Both the position numbers and the translations under genes were made by a program. A stretch of 59,496 bases of DNA from Chryseobacterium sp. YIM B08800 (GTDB lineage: Bacteria; Bacteroidota; Bacteroidia; Flavobacteriales; Weeksellaceae): NCBI RefSeq assembly GCF_026163565.1, contig NZ_JAPDKN010000036.1:1-59496 (forward strand), read 5' to 3'. The notes below the pieces were generated by a model. The model was not told the origin of the DNA and did not search any database. It was given only the letters and a program-made list of their open reading frames with translations. Each line of letters starts with the position of its first letter. Within the stretch, counting starts at the first letter, position 1. This document shows positions 49,261 through 57,982 of this stretch, in pieces.

Positions 49261-51465
49261 ATGAGTTACGACTTGGAACAAGAAAATAAAGAAATCTCTG
49301 CGAGGTATAAAGACCTGATTTCTAACACATACAGAACTTTGGATGAAGAAAATAATAAACTCATCCGAAAGGCTTTTGATATTGCTCTTGATGCTCACAA
49401 AGATCAAAGAAGAAAATCTGGTGAACCCTACATTTATCACCCTATTGCTGTTGCTAAAATTGTTGCAACAGAAATTGGTTTAGGAGCTTCATCAATTGCC
49501 TGTGCGCTTTTACACGATGTTATAGAAGATTCTGAATACACTTACGAAGATCTGAAAAAGATTTTTGGAGAAAGAATCGCTGGTGTTGTCAATGGATTGA
49601 CGAAGATTTCTATCATGAATCATCAGAATATTTCTGTACAGTCTGAAAACTACAGAAAATTGCTATTGACACTCTCTGAAGATTTCCGTGTGATCCTGAT
49701 TAAAATTGCAGATCGACTTCACAATATGCGAACGCTGCAAAGTATGGCGCCCGATAAACAGAAAAAAATTGCTTCTGAAACGGTTTACATCTATGCACCA
49801 ATGGCTCACAGATTGGGATTGTACAACATCAAATCTGAGCTTGAAGATTTATCTTTAAAGTATAATAATCCCGATGTTTATAATGAAATCACCGAAAAAT
49901 TGGAATTGGCAAAAGAAAGCCGAATCCGCTACATCGATGAGTTTACCAAAGAAGTTTCTGAAAGATTAAAAGATGAAGGTTTAAATGTAAGCATAAAAGG
50001 TCGTGCAAAAGCCATCTCTTCTATTTACAGAAAAATGCTTAAACAGGGAGTTTCTTTTGAAGAGGTTTTTGATAATTACGCAATTCGAATCATTTATAAA
50101 TCTGATGCAAAGAATGAAAAGTTCCTTGCATGGAAAATATATTCTATCGTTACAGACGTTTATCACAGTAATCCATCGAGAATGCGTGACTGGATTACCC
50201 AACCGCGTTCTACTGGTTACGAAAGTTTACATTTAACTGTTCTAGGTCCCGACCGAAAGTGGATTGAAGTACAGATCCGTTCCGAAAGAATGGATGATAT
50301 TGCCGAAAAAGGTGTTGCTGCCCATTACAAATACAAAGAAGGTTACAAACAAAGCAACGATGACCGAAACTTCGAAAAATGGGTTACCGAAATACGTGAT
50401 GTACTCGAACAACAGCAGAATCTCACAACTTCTGAGCTTTTAGATAATATTAAACTTAATTTATATTCTAAAGAAGTTTTTGTATTTACACCAAAAGGTG
50501 AAATTAAAATTCTTCCAACCAATGCAACGGCTTTAGATTTTGCTTTTTCGGTGCACTCGGATTTGGGAATGAAATGTTTAGGAGCAAAAATCAACGGGAA
50601 ATTGGTACCTATTTCATACGTTCTTCAAAACGGCGATCAGGTAGATATTCTTTCGTCTCAAAATCAAAAACCAAAATTTGACTGGCTTGATTTTGTAGTG
50701 ACTTCAAAGGCAAAATCAAAAATTAAAAGTTATCTTAATTCTGAGAAAAACTCATTTGTAGAAGAAGGAAAAGAGATTTTACAGAGAAAACTTCGTCATG
50801 CAAAAATTAATTTTAACGACGAGGAAATCAATAAACTTCAGAAGTTTTTCAACCTAAAATCTTCTCAAGAGCTTTTCTTAAAATTCCAGACTAACGAACT
50901 GGATGCAAGCAGTTTAAGAAAATATATTGAAAGTAAAAACGTTTTCAATAATCTACTTTCGAGATTTAAGAGAAATACCAATAAAAACCAGCATTACGAA
51001 GAGCCGAAAGAAATCAATCTCGATATGATTGTTTTTGGGAAAGATGAAGAAAAGCTCAATTACAGTTATGCAAAATGTTGTACGGTAATTCCGGGAGACA
51101 AAATATTTGGTTTCATTACGATTTCAGACGGAATTAAAGTTCACAGCGACAATTGTCCGAATGCGATTAATCTTCGTGCACAATATGATTATCGCGTCAT
51201 TCCTGCAAAATGGGTGAATGAAGAAAGCTTTAAAAACCGTATTAAAATTGAGATTGAAGGTCTCGACAGAATGGGAATGATTAACGACATCACCACCGTA
51301 ATCAGTGGCGCAATGGGAATGGATATGAAGAGTATGTCGATTGAGTCTAACGACGGAATTTTCACAGGAAATATAAATTTAGAAGTAAAACATAAAGGTC
51401 AGCTTGAAGAAACCTTCAAAAAATTAAAGGCAATCGACGGAGTTTCAAGAATCAGACGTATTTAA
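49261..51465 (+). CDS. bifunctional (p)ppGpp synthetase/hydrolase (RSH, RelA/SpoT homologue)
   Basis: The 734-aa protein shows the classic layout: an HD hydrolase domain with LLHDVIEDSEYTYED (about 83-97) and further HD residues (KIADRLHNMRTL, about 146-157), a synthetase domain (GRAKAISSIYRKM, about 247-259, and DNYAIRIIYKSDAK), a TGS domain (FVFTPKGEIKILPTNATALDFAF) and a C-terminal ACT domain. It makes and degrades the alarmone (p)ppGpp. Both activities look intact by motif. It is followed by nhaA 10 bp downstream. Confidence 0.96.
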   Translation: MSYDLEQENKEISARYKDLISNTYRTLDEENNKLIRKAFDIALDAHKDQRRKSGEPYIYHPIAVAKIVATEIGLGASSIACALLHDVIEDSEYTYEDLKKIFGERIAGVVNGLTKISIMNHQNISVQSENYRKLLLTLSEDFRVILIKIADRLHNMRTLQSMAPDKQKKIASETVYIYAPMAHRLGLYNIKSELEDLSLKYNNPDVYNEITEKLELAKESRIRYIDEFTKEVSERLKDEGLNVSIKGRAKAISSIYRKMLKQGVSFEEVFDNYAIRIIYKSDAKNEKFLAWKIYSIVTDVYHSNPSRMRDWITQPRSTGYESLHLTVLGPDRKWIEVQIRSERMDDIAEKGVAAHYKYKEGYKQSNDDRNFEKWVTEIRDVLEQQQNLTTSELLDNIKLNLYSKEVFVFTPKGEIKILPTNATALDFAFSVHSDLGMKCLGAKINGKLVPISYVLQNGDQVDILSSQNQKPKFDWLDFVVTSKAKSKIKSYLNSEKNSFVEEGKEILQRKLRHAKINFNDEEINKLQKFFNLKSSQELFLKFQTNELDASSLRKYIESKNVFNNLLSRFKRNTNKNQHYEEPKEINLDMIVFGKDEEKLNYSYAKCCTVIPGDKIFGFITISDGIKVHSDNCPNAINLRAQYDYRVIPAKWVNEESFKNRIKIEIEGLDRMGMINDITTVISGAMGMDMKSMSIESNDGIFTGNINLEVKHKGQLEETFKKLKAIDGVSRIRRI

Positions 51466-51475
51466 AATAAAAAAA

Positions 51476-52669
51476 ATGATGCTGACCCAGTATTTTAAAA
51501 AATTTTTCCAAAGCAATCAATCATCCGGAGTTTTACTCATCTTATGTGTGGTTTTTGCATTAATTATTGCAAACTCATCCTTAGGAATTGGTTTTCAGCA
51601 ATTTTTAGATTTTCAATTAGGTTTTGAAGATTTACATTTAAAATATCCTATAAGTATTTGGATAAACGATGGTTTGATGGCAATTTTCTTTCTCTTGGTT
51701 GGGTTGGAAATCAAACGAGAATTGGTAGAAGGTGAGCTTTCATCTTTTAAAAATGCTTCACTACCTATTTTTGCTGCAATCGGCGGAATGTTGGTTCCTG
51801 CAGTTATTTTCACGGCATTTAATTTCGGAACAGATTACAGCAACGGATGGGGAATTCCGATGGCGACTGATATTGCTTTTTCTTTAGCAATCATTTCAAT
51901 GTTGGGAAAAAAAGTTCCGGCTTCGCTAAAGATTTTTCTGGCAGCTTTGGCAATTGTAGATGATTTGGGTGCTATTTTGGTAATTGCTATTTTTTATACC
52001 GAACAAATTCACTGGATCTATCTTTTGCTTTCTTTCGGTATTGTTGCAATTTTATTTCTTTTAAATTATCTGAAGGTTACAAAGCTGGTTTTCTATATCA
52101 TTCCGGGAATATTTTTATGGTATTTTCTGCATCATTCAGGAATTCACGCAACGATTGCAGGAGTTTTACTGGCATTTACGATTCCAACAAATGTTTCTAA
52201 AACAAAAATCTCACCTTTAGAAAAACTTGAACATTCGCTGCATTTTCCGGTAAGCTTTATCATAATGCCGATTTTCGCATTGACAAACACCAATATTGCG
52301 TTTAACAGCAGTATGGTTGACGGATTATTCAACAGTTTAGGATTAGGAATAATTGGCGGACTTGTTTTGGGTAAACTGATAGGAATTAATCTTTTCTCAT
52401 TGATTGCGATAAAACTAAAAATCAGTTCACTTCCACAACGTTCTTCATGGAATCAGATGATTGGTGTCGGTCTTTTAGCGGGAATAGGATTTACAATGTC
52501 GATATTCATTGCCTTGCTTTCTTTTAAACACGAAATATCTTTTCAGGACGAAGCTAAATTTGCGATTCTGATTGCTTCATTTATCGCAGCGGTTTCCGGA
52601 TATTTGATTTTAAATTTCAGTGCGAAGAAAAAGAGAGTAAAAAAACACAGGAAAATCAGTTCTTCTTAA
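51476..52669 (+). CDS. nhaA: Na+/H+ antiporter NhaA
   Basis: The 397-aa membrane protein has about 12 helices. IWINDGLMAIFFLLVGLEIKREL (about 59-81) and the twin-Asp motif LAIVDDLGAILVIA (about 158-171; the ion-binding Asp pair) are diagnostic. It exchanges Na+ for H+ at the inner membrane. It is 10 bp after the RSH gene in the same orientation. Its 3' end overlaps by 14 bp the convergent lipoprotein gene. Confidence 0.95.
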   Translation: MMLTQYFKKFFQSNQSSGVLLILCVVFALIIANSSLGIGFQQFLDFQLGFEDLHLKYPISIWINDGLMAIFFLLVGLEIKRELVEGELSSFKNASLPIFAAIGGMLVPAVIFTAFNFGTDYSNGWGIPMATDIAFSLAIISMLGKKVPASLKIFLAALAIVDDLGAILVIAIFYTEQIHWIYLLLSFGIVAILFLLNYLKVTKLVFYIIPGIFLWYFLHHSGIHATIAGVLLAFTIPTNVSKTKISPLEKLEHSLHFPVSFIIMPIFALTNTNIAFNSSMVDGLFNSLGLGIIGGLVLGKLIGINLFSLIAIKLKISSLPQRSSWNQMIGVGLLAGIGFTMSIFIALLSFKHEISFQDEAKFAILIASFIAAVSGYLILNFSAKKKRVKKHRKISSS

Positions 52670-53051
52670 CGGTCCAGTTGCCTTTAAGACTGCCCATTTC
52701 CCAAGTTCCCATTTTTGAATTAAGATTACCTATCAGAATAAAACCCGATGGCGCTCTGTTGGTGGTATTGAAAGATGCATTGATAAAACCTGTAAGATAG
52801 CTTTCGCTCGAATTCAGGGTGTTTCTTGTTATTTCTATTGTGCCTTTTTCGCTTACATTAATGATTAGATTTCTACTCACATCTCCGGTGTAAGTTCCTG
52901 TATAATTTCCTTGATATGGTGAAACAGTATTCTGTTCTTGTTTATTTTCATAAATCTGATCTACAACATCTTCGCAAGATTGTAAAATCACAAAAGATAT
53001 TATTGTAAATACAGCCAAAATACGCTTCAACTTAACTTTCTTTTTTATCAT
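52656..53051 (-). CDS. putative lipoprotein (131 aa)
   Basis: ATG at 53051 (MIKKKVKLKRILAVFTI) is preferred because it opens a type II signal peptide with the lipobox FVILQSC near residue 26; the extension to 53078 does not. The mature region is beta-rich with SYLTGFINASFNTTNRAPSGFILIGNL and no known family motif. Its start overlaps the end of the yihY-like gene, suggesting co-transcription; its end overlaps nhaA by 14 bp on the other strand. Confidence 0.72.
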   Translation of the reverse strand: MIKKKVKLKRILAVFTIISFVILQSCEDVVDQIYENKQEQNTVSPYQGNYTGTYTGDVSRNLIINVSEKGTIEITRNTLNSSESYLTGFINASFNTTNRAPSGFILIGNLNSKMGTWEMGSLKGNWTVKKN

Positions 53052-54045
53052 GATAAGGTCTTCGGTGCTCATCATCACTTTCTAGATTGGGTTCAGAATT
53101 TTGAGAATGATAATTTTTCGCCTCTCTTTTTATTTCGTCTGAAAGCAATTTTTCTATTCTTAATTTTCTCAATGCCATGTTCAGTTCGTTGCCAAAAAGC
53201 AAAAGATAAACATTTACATTTACCCAAACCATCAATAAAATCATACTTCCGATGGAACCGTAAAGTACGTTATAACGAGCAATATTTTTAACATAAAGAG
53301 CAAAGAAATACGTGGTAATCACAAACAGAACCGTCGTAAGAATTGCTCCCGGAATTGCCTGTCTGAATCTGATAATCTTCACCGTTCCCAACCAATAAAA
53401 CATCGCTAAAAGAATAAAGTAAAAGAGCGGAAACGACACAAAACCAATGATTTTAGAAAGGTTTTTCACAAGCCAGGAGATATCATAAGACGGTGTAAAC
53501 AGCTTAAGTACAACTTCCACATAATAAACTCCGAAAAGCGCTAAAAATATGATACTTACGAAACCAATTGTGATAAAAAAAGAAAGAATAAATTCTTTTA
53601 CATCCGTCAGTTTTTCTTCTGAGTTTTCGTTGAATCCATTGATTAAAGAGAAAGTACCGTTTGTGGCAAAAACAAGTGCTACAAGAATTGTTAAATTACT
53701 GATTCCCTTCATGTTTGGGATAATATTATCTTCGATATAATTTCTTACGTCACCTTCGATATTTGATGGGAAAATATTATGCATTAAAACTTCAAAAATA
53801 TAAAACTGAAGCTTATCATAATGCGGCATATATGGAATTACCGAAAGTAAGAAAAGTAAAAAAGGGAATAAACTTAAGGTAAAGCTCCAAGAAATACTTG
53901 CTGCTTTTCGGCCAATTTTCCCTTTAAAAATTCCTGAAATGTAGATCTGAAACATCTGCCAAAGTGATATTCCGAGTACCGGAAGATGAATATCGTCTAG
54001 AAACTCTTGAAATTTCAAGATAAATTTAGGAATTTTTAAAGCCAT
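53032..54045 (-). CDS. YihY/virulence factor BrkB family membrane protein
   Basis: The 337-aa product has the family's six predicted membrane helices with hallmark segments (IGRKAASISWSFTLSLFPFLLFLLS near 41-61, GVYYVEVVLKLF, YGSIGSMILLMVWVNVNVYLLLFGNELN near 266-293). Function is unsettled; some have been named ribonuclease BN in error. It is divergent from rlmH, with two overlapping -7 boxes in the 31-bp gap. The next gene downstream is the lipoprotein. Confidence 0.9.
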   Translation of the reverse strand: MALKIPKFILKFQEFLDDIHLPVLGISLWQMFQIYISGIFKGKIGRKAASISWSFTLSLFPFLLFLLSVIPYMPHYDKLQFYIFEVLMHNIFPSNIEGDVRNYIEDNIIPNMKGISNLTILVALVFATNGTFSLINGFNENSEEKLTDVKEFILSFFITIGFVSIIFLALFGVYYVEVVLKLFTPSYDISWLVKNLSKIIGFVSFPLFYFILLAMFYWLGTVKIIRFRQAIPGAILTTVLFVITTYFFALYVKNIARYNVLYGSIGSMILLMVWVNVNVYLLLFGNELNMALRKLRIEKLLSDEIKREAKNYHSQNSEPNLESDDEHRRPYHDKKES

Positions 54046-54049
54046 AAAG

Positions 54050-54072
54050 TATATTTGCGCTTAGCAAATATA
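54050..54072. promoter_or_regulatory. palindromic divergent promoter, TATATTTG...CAAATATA
   Basis: TATATTTG (54050-54057, plus strand) and CAAATATA (54065-54072, i.e. TATATTTG on the minus strand) form an 8-bp palindrome with a 7-bp spacer between yihY (54045) and rlmH (54077). Each is a TAnnTTTG -7 box. The two RNA polymerase sites overlap and may exclude each other. Confidence 0.55.
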
Positions 54073-54076
54073 AGAA

Positions 54077-54550
54077 ATGCGAATCAGTTTAGTTTGTATT
54101 GGGAAAACAGATGACAAAGAAATTACATCTTTAATCGGTTATTACCTTACCCGGCTTCCAAAACACTGGAATTTTGAGATTATAGAAATTCCGGATGTAA
54201 AAAATGCCAAAAATCTTTCTTCCGATCTTCTCAAAAAAGAAGAAGCCAAATTATTTTTAAATCAAATCGATAAAAATGATCTGGTTATTATTCTCGATGA
54301 AAAAGGAAAACAGTTTACAAGCCGTGAATTTTCTCAGAAAATAGATTCGTGGATGAATTCTTCGGTAAAAAAAGTTCATATTCTGATTGGTGGAGCCTAC
54401 GGTTTTTCAGATGAAATCTACAGCAGAGCCAACGAAAAAATGTCATTATCTAAAATGACATTCACGCATCAAATGATACGGTTATTTATTGTGGAGCAGT
54501 TTTACAGAGCTGATCAGATTTTACAGGGAAAACCTTATCACAACGATTAA
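54077..54550 (+). CDS. rlmH: 23S rRNA (pseudouridine1915-N3)-methyltransferase
   Basis: The 157-aa SPOUT-class enzyme has IIEIPDVKNAKN, VIILDEKGKQFTSREF (about 74-89), the trefoil-knot segment FLIGGAYGFSDEI-like (LIGGAYGF about 105-112) and a C-terminus LFIVEQFYRADQILQGKPYHND. RlmH methylates pseudouridine 1915 in 23S rRNA helix 69 as a homodimer. Length and motifs are fully canonical. Confidence 0.96.
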   Translation: MRISLVCIGKTDDKEITSLIGYYLTRLPKHWNFEIIEIPDVKNAKNLSSDLLKKEEAKLFLNQIDKNDLVIILDEKGKQFTSREFSQKIDSWMNSSVKKVHILIGGAYGFSDEIYSRANEKMSLSKMTFTHQMIRLFIVEQFYRADQILQGKPYHND

Positions 54551-54654
54551 AAGATTGACAGGTAGCAGGAATTAGATAATAGGTAGCATCAGAAGAATAT
54601 ATTTTTATATTATTTGAGCAACTGTTAAAATATATTTTACTTTAAAATAATTAT

Positions 54655-54715
54655 TCCCGCAGATTTTACGTTTTATTTCACTTACGATCTATGAAAATCT
54701 GTGAAATCTGCGGGA
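54655..54715. repeat. palindromic repeat (CCCGCAGATTT family)
   Basis: TCCCGCAGATTT / AAATCTGCGGGA arms (12 bp) around a 37-nt core; related to the palindrome at 12478-12555. Lies after trmL's 3' end and could act as its terminator. Confidence 0.6.
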
Positions 54716-54730
54716 AAATAAAAAAACAAT

Positions 54731-55186
54731 TTATTTTTGTAAACCAATCTGTCTTTTTGCCTCTCCTACCACGAATGCAACCGAGTTTGCGATATTAAAA
54801 CTTCGAATCAGTTTAGACATCGGGATCGTTAAATGATTTTCAAAACGGTCTAAAACCTCTTTGCTCAAGCCTACACTTTCTTTTCCGAAAACCAGCCAGT
54901 CACCATCCTGAAAATCAGTTTCCAGATAAGATTTTTCAGCATGTGAACTCATCAGAAAAACACGAGACAGATCGGGAATATTTTTCATCCATTCGTCAAC
55001 ATTTTCATATTCTGTAACATCAAGGTGTACCCAATAATCTAAACCGGAACGTTTCAGGTTTTTATCATCAATCAAAAATCCGAAAGGATGTATTAAATGC
55101 AATCTGCTTTCGGTTCCTACACATAATCTTCCGATATTACCGGTATTATTAGGGATCTCTGGTTCTACGAGAACAATATTTAACAT
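54731..55186 (-). CDS. trmL: tRNA (cytidine(34)-2'-O)-methyltransferase
   Basis: The 151-aa SPOUT protein starts MLNIVLVEPEIPNNTGNIGRLC (about 1-22; the NTGNIGR AdoMet motif), with LVFGKESVGLSKEVL (about 93-107) and IPMSKLIRSFNIANSVAFVVGEA (about 117-139) closing the knot. It 2'-O-methylates the wobble base of tRNA-Leu. It is the last gene of the tatA-PAP2-TPR-hypothetical-trmL run. Confidence 0.95.
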   Translation of the reverse strand: MLNIVLVEPEIPNNTGNIGRLCVGTESRLHLIHPFGFLIDDKNLKRSGLDYWVHLDVTEYENVDEWMKNIPDLSRVFLMSSHAEKSYLETDFQDGDWLVFGKESVGLSKEVLDRFENHLTIPMSKLIRSFNIANSVAFVVGEAKRQIGLQK

Positions 55187-55200
55187 GAATTTTTTAATTT

Positions 55201-56187
55201 TTATTTAAATGATGAATCTGTTTTATATCTGTATCTAACTTCAGTGAAAGATGATAAATAATATCTGAAGTATTCTTTTTTATTTTTAATTACACCCTCA
55301 ATCGTTTTGAATCTTTTTAATTGCGAATTACTGGGAAAAAGGATTGATGAATTATTACTCCTGCATATTATACATTTGTCATCCAAAACTGATCTTCGTG
55401 TACAAACTAAACATTTTTGTAAGTTCAAAATTCTGTTTCTCAATTCATTCTGTTCACTAGATAAATATTGTGAAGGGATTTTTTTCAATATCTTAAAAAA
55501 ATTCAAGGTATTGAATGAATTAAAAGGTAAATACTGTGTAGGATCAAAAACATATCCGTCAATAAAAATATCTTCATCCTTTATTTTAGATAAATTTAGC
55601 CAATACTCTCCTTCTCCCCCTTCAATCTCTATTTTTTTAATTTCCTGCCAGTTTACGTTCATAAACTTTTTCAAAGAGGTCTCGTAGTATCTGAATCCTG
55701 CCGCATTGATCTTTGTGATTCTATTTTTTTGTAAATATGAAATAATACATTTTTGACATAAATATTCATCATTAAAATGCTCTACTTTCTTTATGCTGCT
55801 ACAGTTATTACAGGTCAAATGGAAGATCTCTTTATATTTTCTGCAAATATCCAAACATTTACCGTTTGCCTCGGCACGAAAACCTTTAATAACAAATTCG
55901 CCCCAAGAATATTTATAATTGAGCGGTACATCATTGGTCCATCCATTAGCCGATAGATCATCAAACATTTTTCTCAAGGTTTTTCTCCATCCGGTTGGAA
56001 AATCTTTAACTACGTACTCAATATATAAGTTTTGAGTCATTCTTGAAAAATCATAATTCCTTTTTTTCAATTCATCAATTGCACCGGAAATATATTCTTT
56101 TTGATAACTGAAACTATCGACATGTACTTGGTAAACTAATGTATCGGTATTTTCTTTTTGAATTTGCTCTTTGTAAGGGTTTTCCAT
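55201..56187 (-). CDS. hypothetical protein with two CxxC metal knuckles (328 aa)
   Basis: No family was recognised. The 328-aa protein has two likely zinc-binding pairs: CNNC (about 125-128) with CQKC (about 144-147), and CLVC with CIIC (about 258-275). The N-terminus DTLVYQVHVDSFSYQKEYISGAIDELKK is helical. It sits between trmL and a TPR gene (14- and 17-bp gaps) and is likely co-transcribed. No signal peptide, so it is probably cytoplasmic. Base composition is lower in GC and in ordered motifs than its neighbours, so acquisition or fast evolution is possible. Confidence 0.65.
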   Translation of the reverse strand: MENPYKEQIQKENTDTLVYQVHVDSFSYQKEYISGAIDELKKRNYDFSRMTQNLYIEYVVKDFPTGWRKTLRKMFDDLSANGWTNDVPLNYKYSWGEFVIKGFRAEANGKCLDICRKYKEIFHLTCNNCSSIKKVEHFNDEYLCQKCIISYLQKNRITKINAAGFRYYETSLKKFMNVNWQEIKKIEIEGGEGEYWLNLSKIKDEDIFIDGYVFDPTQYLPFNSFNTLNFFKILKKIPSQYLSSEQNELRNRILNLQKCLVCTRRSVLDDKCIICRSNNSSILFPSNSQLKRFKTIEGVIKNKKEYFRYYLSSFTEVRYRYKTDSSFK

Positions 56188-56204
56188 AAGTAAAATATGC
56201 TAAA

Positions 56205-57020
56205 TTATTTTTTCGCACACTTACTTTCAAACTCTGTCAATAAAGCTTTTTCGTGACCCAATGCAGCGGCTTTATCTAAATTGGAGCAAGCTTCTTTATC
56301 TTTTGCAGATTCAAACAAAATGGTTGCTTTTGTAACATACGATTGCGAAAATTTAGGATCGATAGAAATTGCTTTGTTGATGTCTGCTAAAGCTTCTTTT
56401 GATTTTTTCATTTTCAGATAGATATCTGCTCTTCCATTGTATAATAAAGATTCCGGTTTCTCGGTAAGCATTAAGTTATAATCTTTTAGAGCACCTTCTA
56501 GATCTCCATTATTCTTTTTCAGATTGGCTAAACCAGTTCGTGCAAAAATATTATCAGGTGCAAAAGTAAGGATCTGTTTTAAATCTGCCATCGCCAAATC
56601 TTTTTTACCTAAATTATTGTAAATCTTAGACCGGATTAAATAAATTTCAGCATTTTCAGGCTCGAGTTTTACTCCTGTATTAGCGTATTCTAAAGCTTTG
56701 GTACGATTTCCTTTTTGATTGTGTAAGGAAGCCAGATTTTCATAGACAGCAATAGATTTAGGATTTGATTTTAAAGCAGATTCGTAAGATTTAAAAGCCG
56801 AAGTCGTTTTACCTAATCGTCTCTGCGAAGTTCCTAAACTAACGTAATAATCTGACTGATATTTCTGAATATGTTCCGAAAGCACCAATTTTGAATATTG
56901 CTCTTCAGCACATTGATAATCAGCTTTTTTAAAACATTCTTCAGCTATTTTTTTATCTTGAGCAGATAAAAAATTAAGAGACGTTAGTACTACGCTAAGA
57001 ACGAGTAAATGTTTTTTCAT
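56205..57020 (-). CDS. exported tetratricopeptide repeat protein
   Basis: A signal peptide ends near FLSAQ. The rest of the 271-aa protein is at least five TPR units with the A/G-Y-A-P pattern, for example AFKSYESALKSNPKSIAVYENLASLHNQKG (about 75-104) and ALEYANTGVKLEPENAEIYLIRSKIYNNLG (about 109-138). TPR modules hold protein complexes together; the location is periplasmic or outer-membrane. Its start overlaps the end of the PAP2 gene by 4 bp, so they are translationally coupled. Confidence 0.88.
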   Translation of the reverse strand: MKKHLLVLSVVLTSLNFLSAQDKKIAEECFKKADYQCAEEQYSKLVLSEHIQKYQSDYYVSLGTSQRRLGKTTSAFKSYESALKSNPKSIAVYENLASLHNQKGNRTKALEYANTGVKLEPENAEIYLIRSKIYNNLGKKDLAMADLKQILTFAPDNIFARTGLANLKKNNGDLEGALKDYNLMLTEKPESLLYNGRADIYLKMKKSKEALADINKAISIDPKFSQSYVTKATILFESAKDKEACSNLDKAAALGHEKALLTEFESKCAKK

Positions 57021-57583
57021 GGGTTTATAGTTTGTTTATTGATTACTTTTTTTGCGAGCATAGCAAAAAGCCCTCCCAATAAAGTTCCAACAAACGCCCC
57101 TACCAAAATATCTATCGGGAAATGTACTCCTAAATATATGCGGCTGTAAGCTACCACTGCAGCCCAGACAAATATAGCATAAGGAAACCACTTAAGCTTA
57201 TCTTTCAATAAAAAACTTAGATAGCTTGCTAAAAAGAAAGTATTTGAAGCGTGTGCAGAGTAAAAACCATATTGCCCGCCACATTTTACAATACGCATAA
57301 CGTTTTGAAGTGAAGGGTCATGACAAGGTCTTAGTCTTGCAACACCATATTTAAAAATCCCTGAAACCTGATCTGAAACAGTCACTCCAATTGCAATGAA
57401 AAGGAGAATATACAGCAGAGATTTTAATTTAAAATTTTTGTAAAGAAGATAACAGAGAATCACATACAACGGAACCCAGATCCAGGTTGCAGAAATCATC
57501 ATCCAAAACTGGTCAAACGGAGTGTCGCCCAAATTGTTGAGATAAAGGAAAAGATTTTTATCTTCCTGAATAATTTCTTCCAT
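57017..57583 (-). CDS. phosphatase PAP2 family protein
   Basis: The 188-aa membrane phosphatase has the three-part PAP2 signature: KYGVARLRPCHDP (about 78-90, K-x6-R-P), YSAHASNTFF (about 111-120, the P/Y-S-x-H motif) and SRIYLGVHFPIDIL (about 157-170; S-R-x5-H-x3-D). It may act on undecaprenyl or phosphatidic acid pyrophosphates. It is in an operon with TatA (3-bp gap) and the TPR gene (4-bp overlap). Confidence 0.93.
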   Translation of the reverse strand: MEEIIQEDKNLFLYLNNLGDTPFDQFWMMISATWIWVPLYVILCYLLYKNFKLKSLLYILLFIAIGVTVSDQVSGIFKYGVARLRPCHDPSLQNVMRIVKCGGQYGFYSAHASNTFFLASYLSFLLKDKLKWFPYAIFVWAAVVAYSRIYLGVHFPIDILVGAFVGTLLGGLFAMLAKKVINKQTINP

Positions 57584-57586
57584 ATT

Positions 57587-57922
57587 TTAGCGGCTTACCG
57601 GTCCTTCGTAAGTTTCATCATCTGCAGGTTTTACTTTTGGCAATTCGGTTGCAGAAGGCTGTTCCTTTAAAATATTTTCTTCGATGTTCTTCATCGGGTT
57701 AAAATCTTTGGCAGCATCTTTCACTTTCTCGATCTCACGTTTTATTTCAGAAACAGGATTATCTGTCTCTTTCATGATCTCAGTTTTGATGTCTTCTACT
57801 GCGCCACGCATTTTTCTCACTCCCGCTCCAAGGTCGCGAGCAATCTGAGGTAGTTTATCCGGACCAAATAAAACTACAATTGCAATGGCAATAAGTGCCA
57901 TTTCTCCAATGCTTAATTCCAT
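57587..57922 (-). CDS. Sec-independent protein translocase subunit TatA/TatB-like
   Basis: The 111-aa protein has an N-terminal transmembrane helix, IGEMALIAIAIVVLFGPDKLPQIARDLGAGV (about 5-35), with the FGPDKLP hinge and an amphipathic helix, the TatA/B/E signature. The long acidic C-terminus (EQPSATELPKVKPADDE) is more like TatB than TatA, but the family call is safer than a gene name. It starts the run of genes through trmL. It forms part of the twin-arginine export pore at the inner membrane. Confidence 0.9.
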   Translation of the reverse strand: MELSIGEMALIAIAIVVLFGPDKLPQIARDLGAGVRKMRGAVEDIKTEIMKETDNPVSEIKREIEKVKDAAKDFNPMKNIEENILKEQPSATELPKVKPADDETYEGPVSR

Positions 57923-57982
57923 GGCGCTAAATTACAAAAGATTATATATATAAAATATGATATGTTTAATTTTAAATAAATT

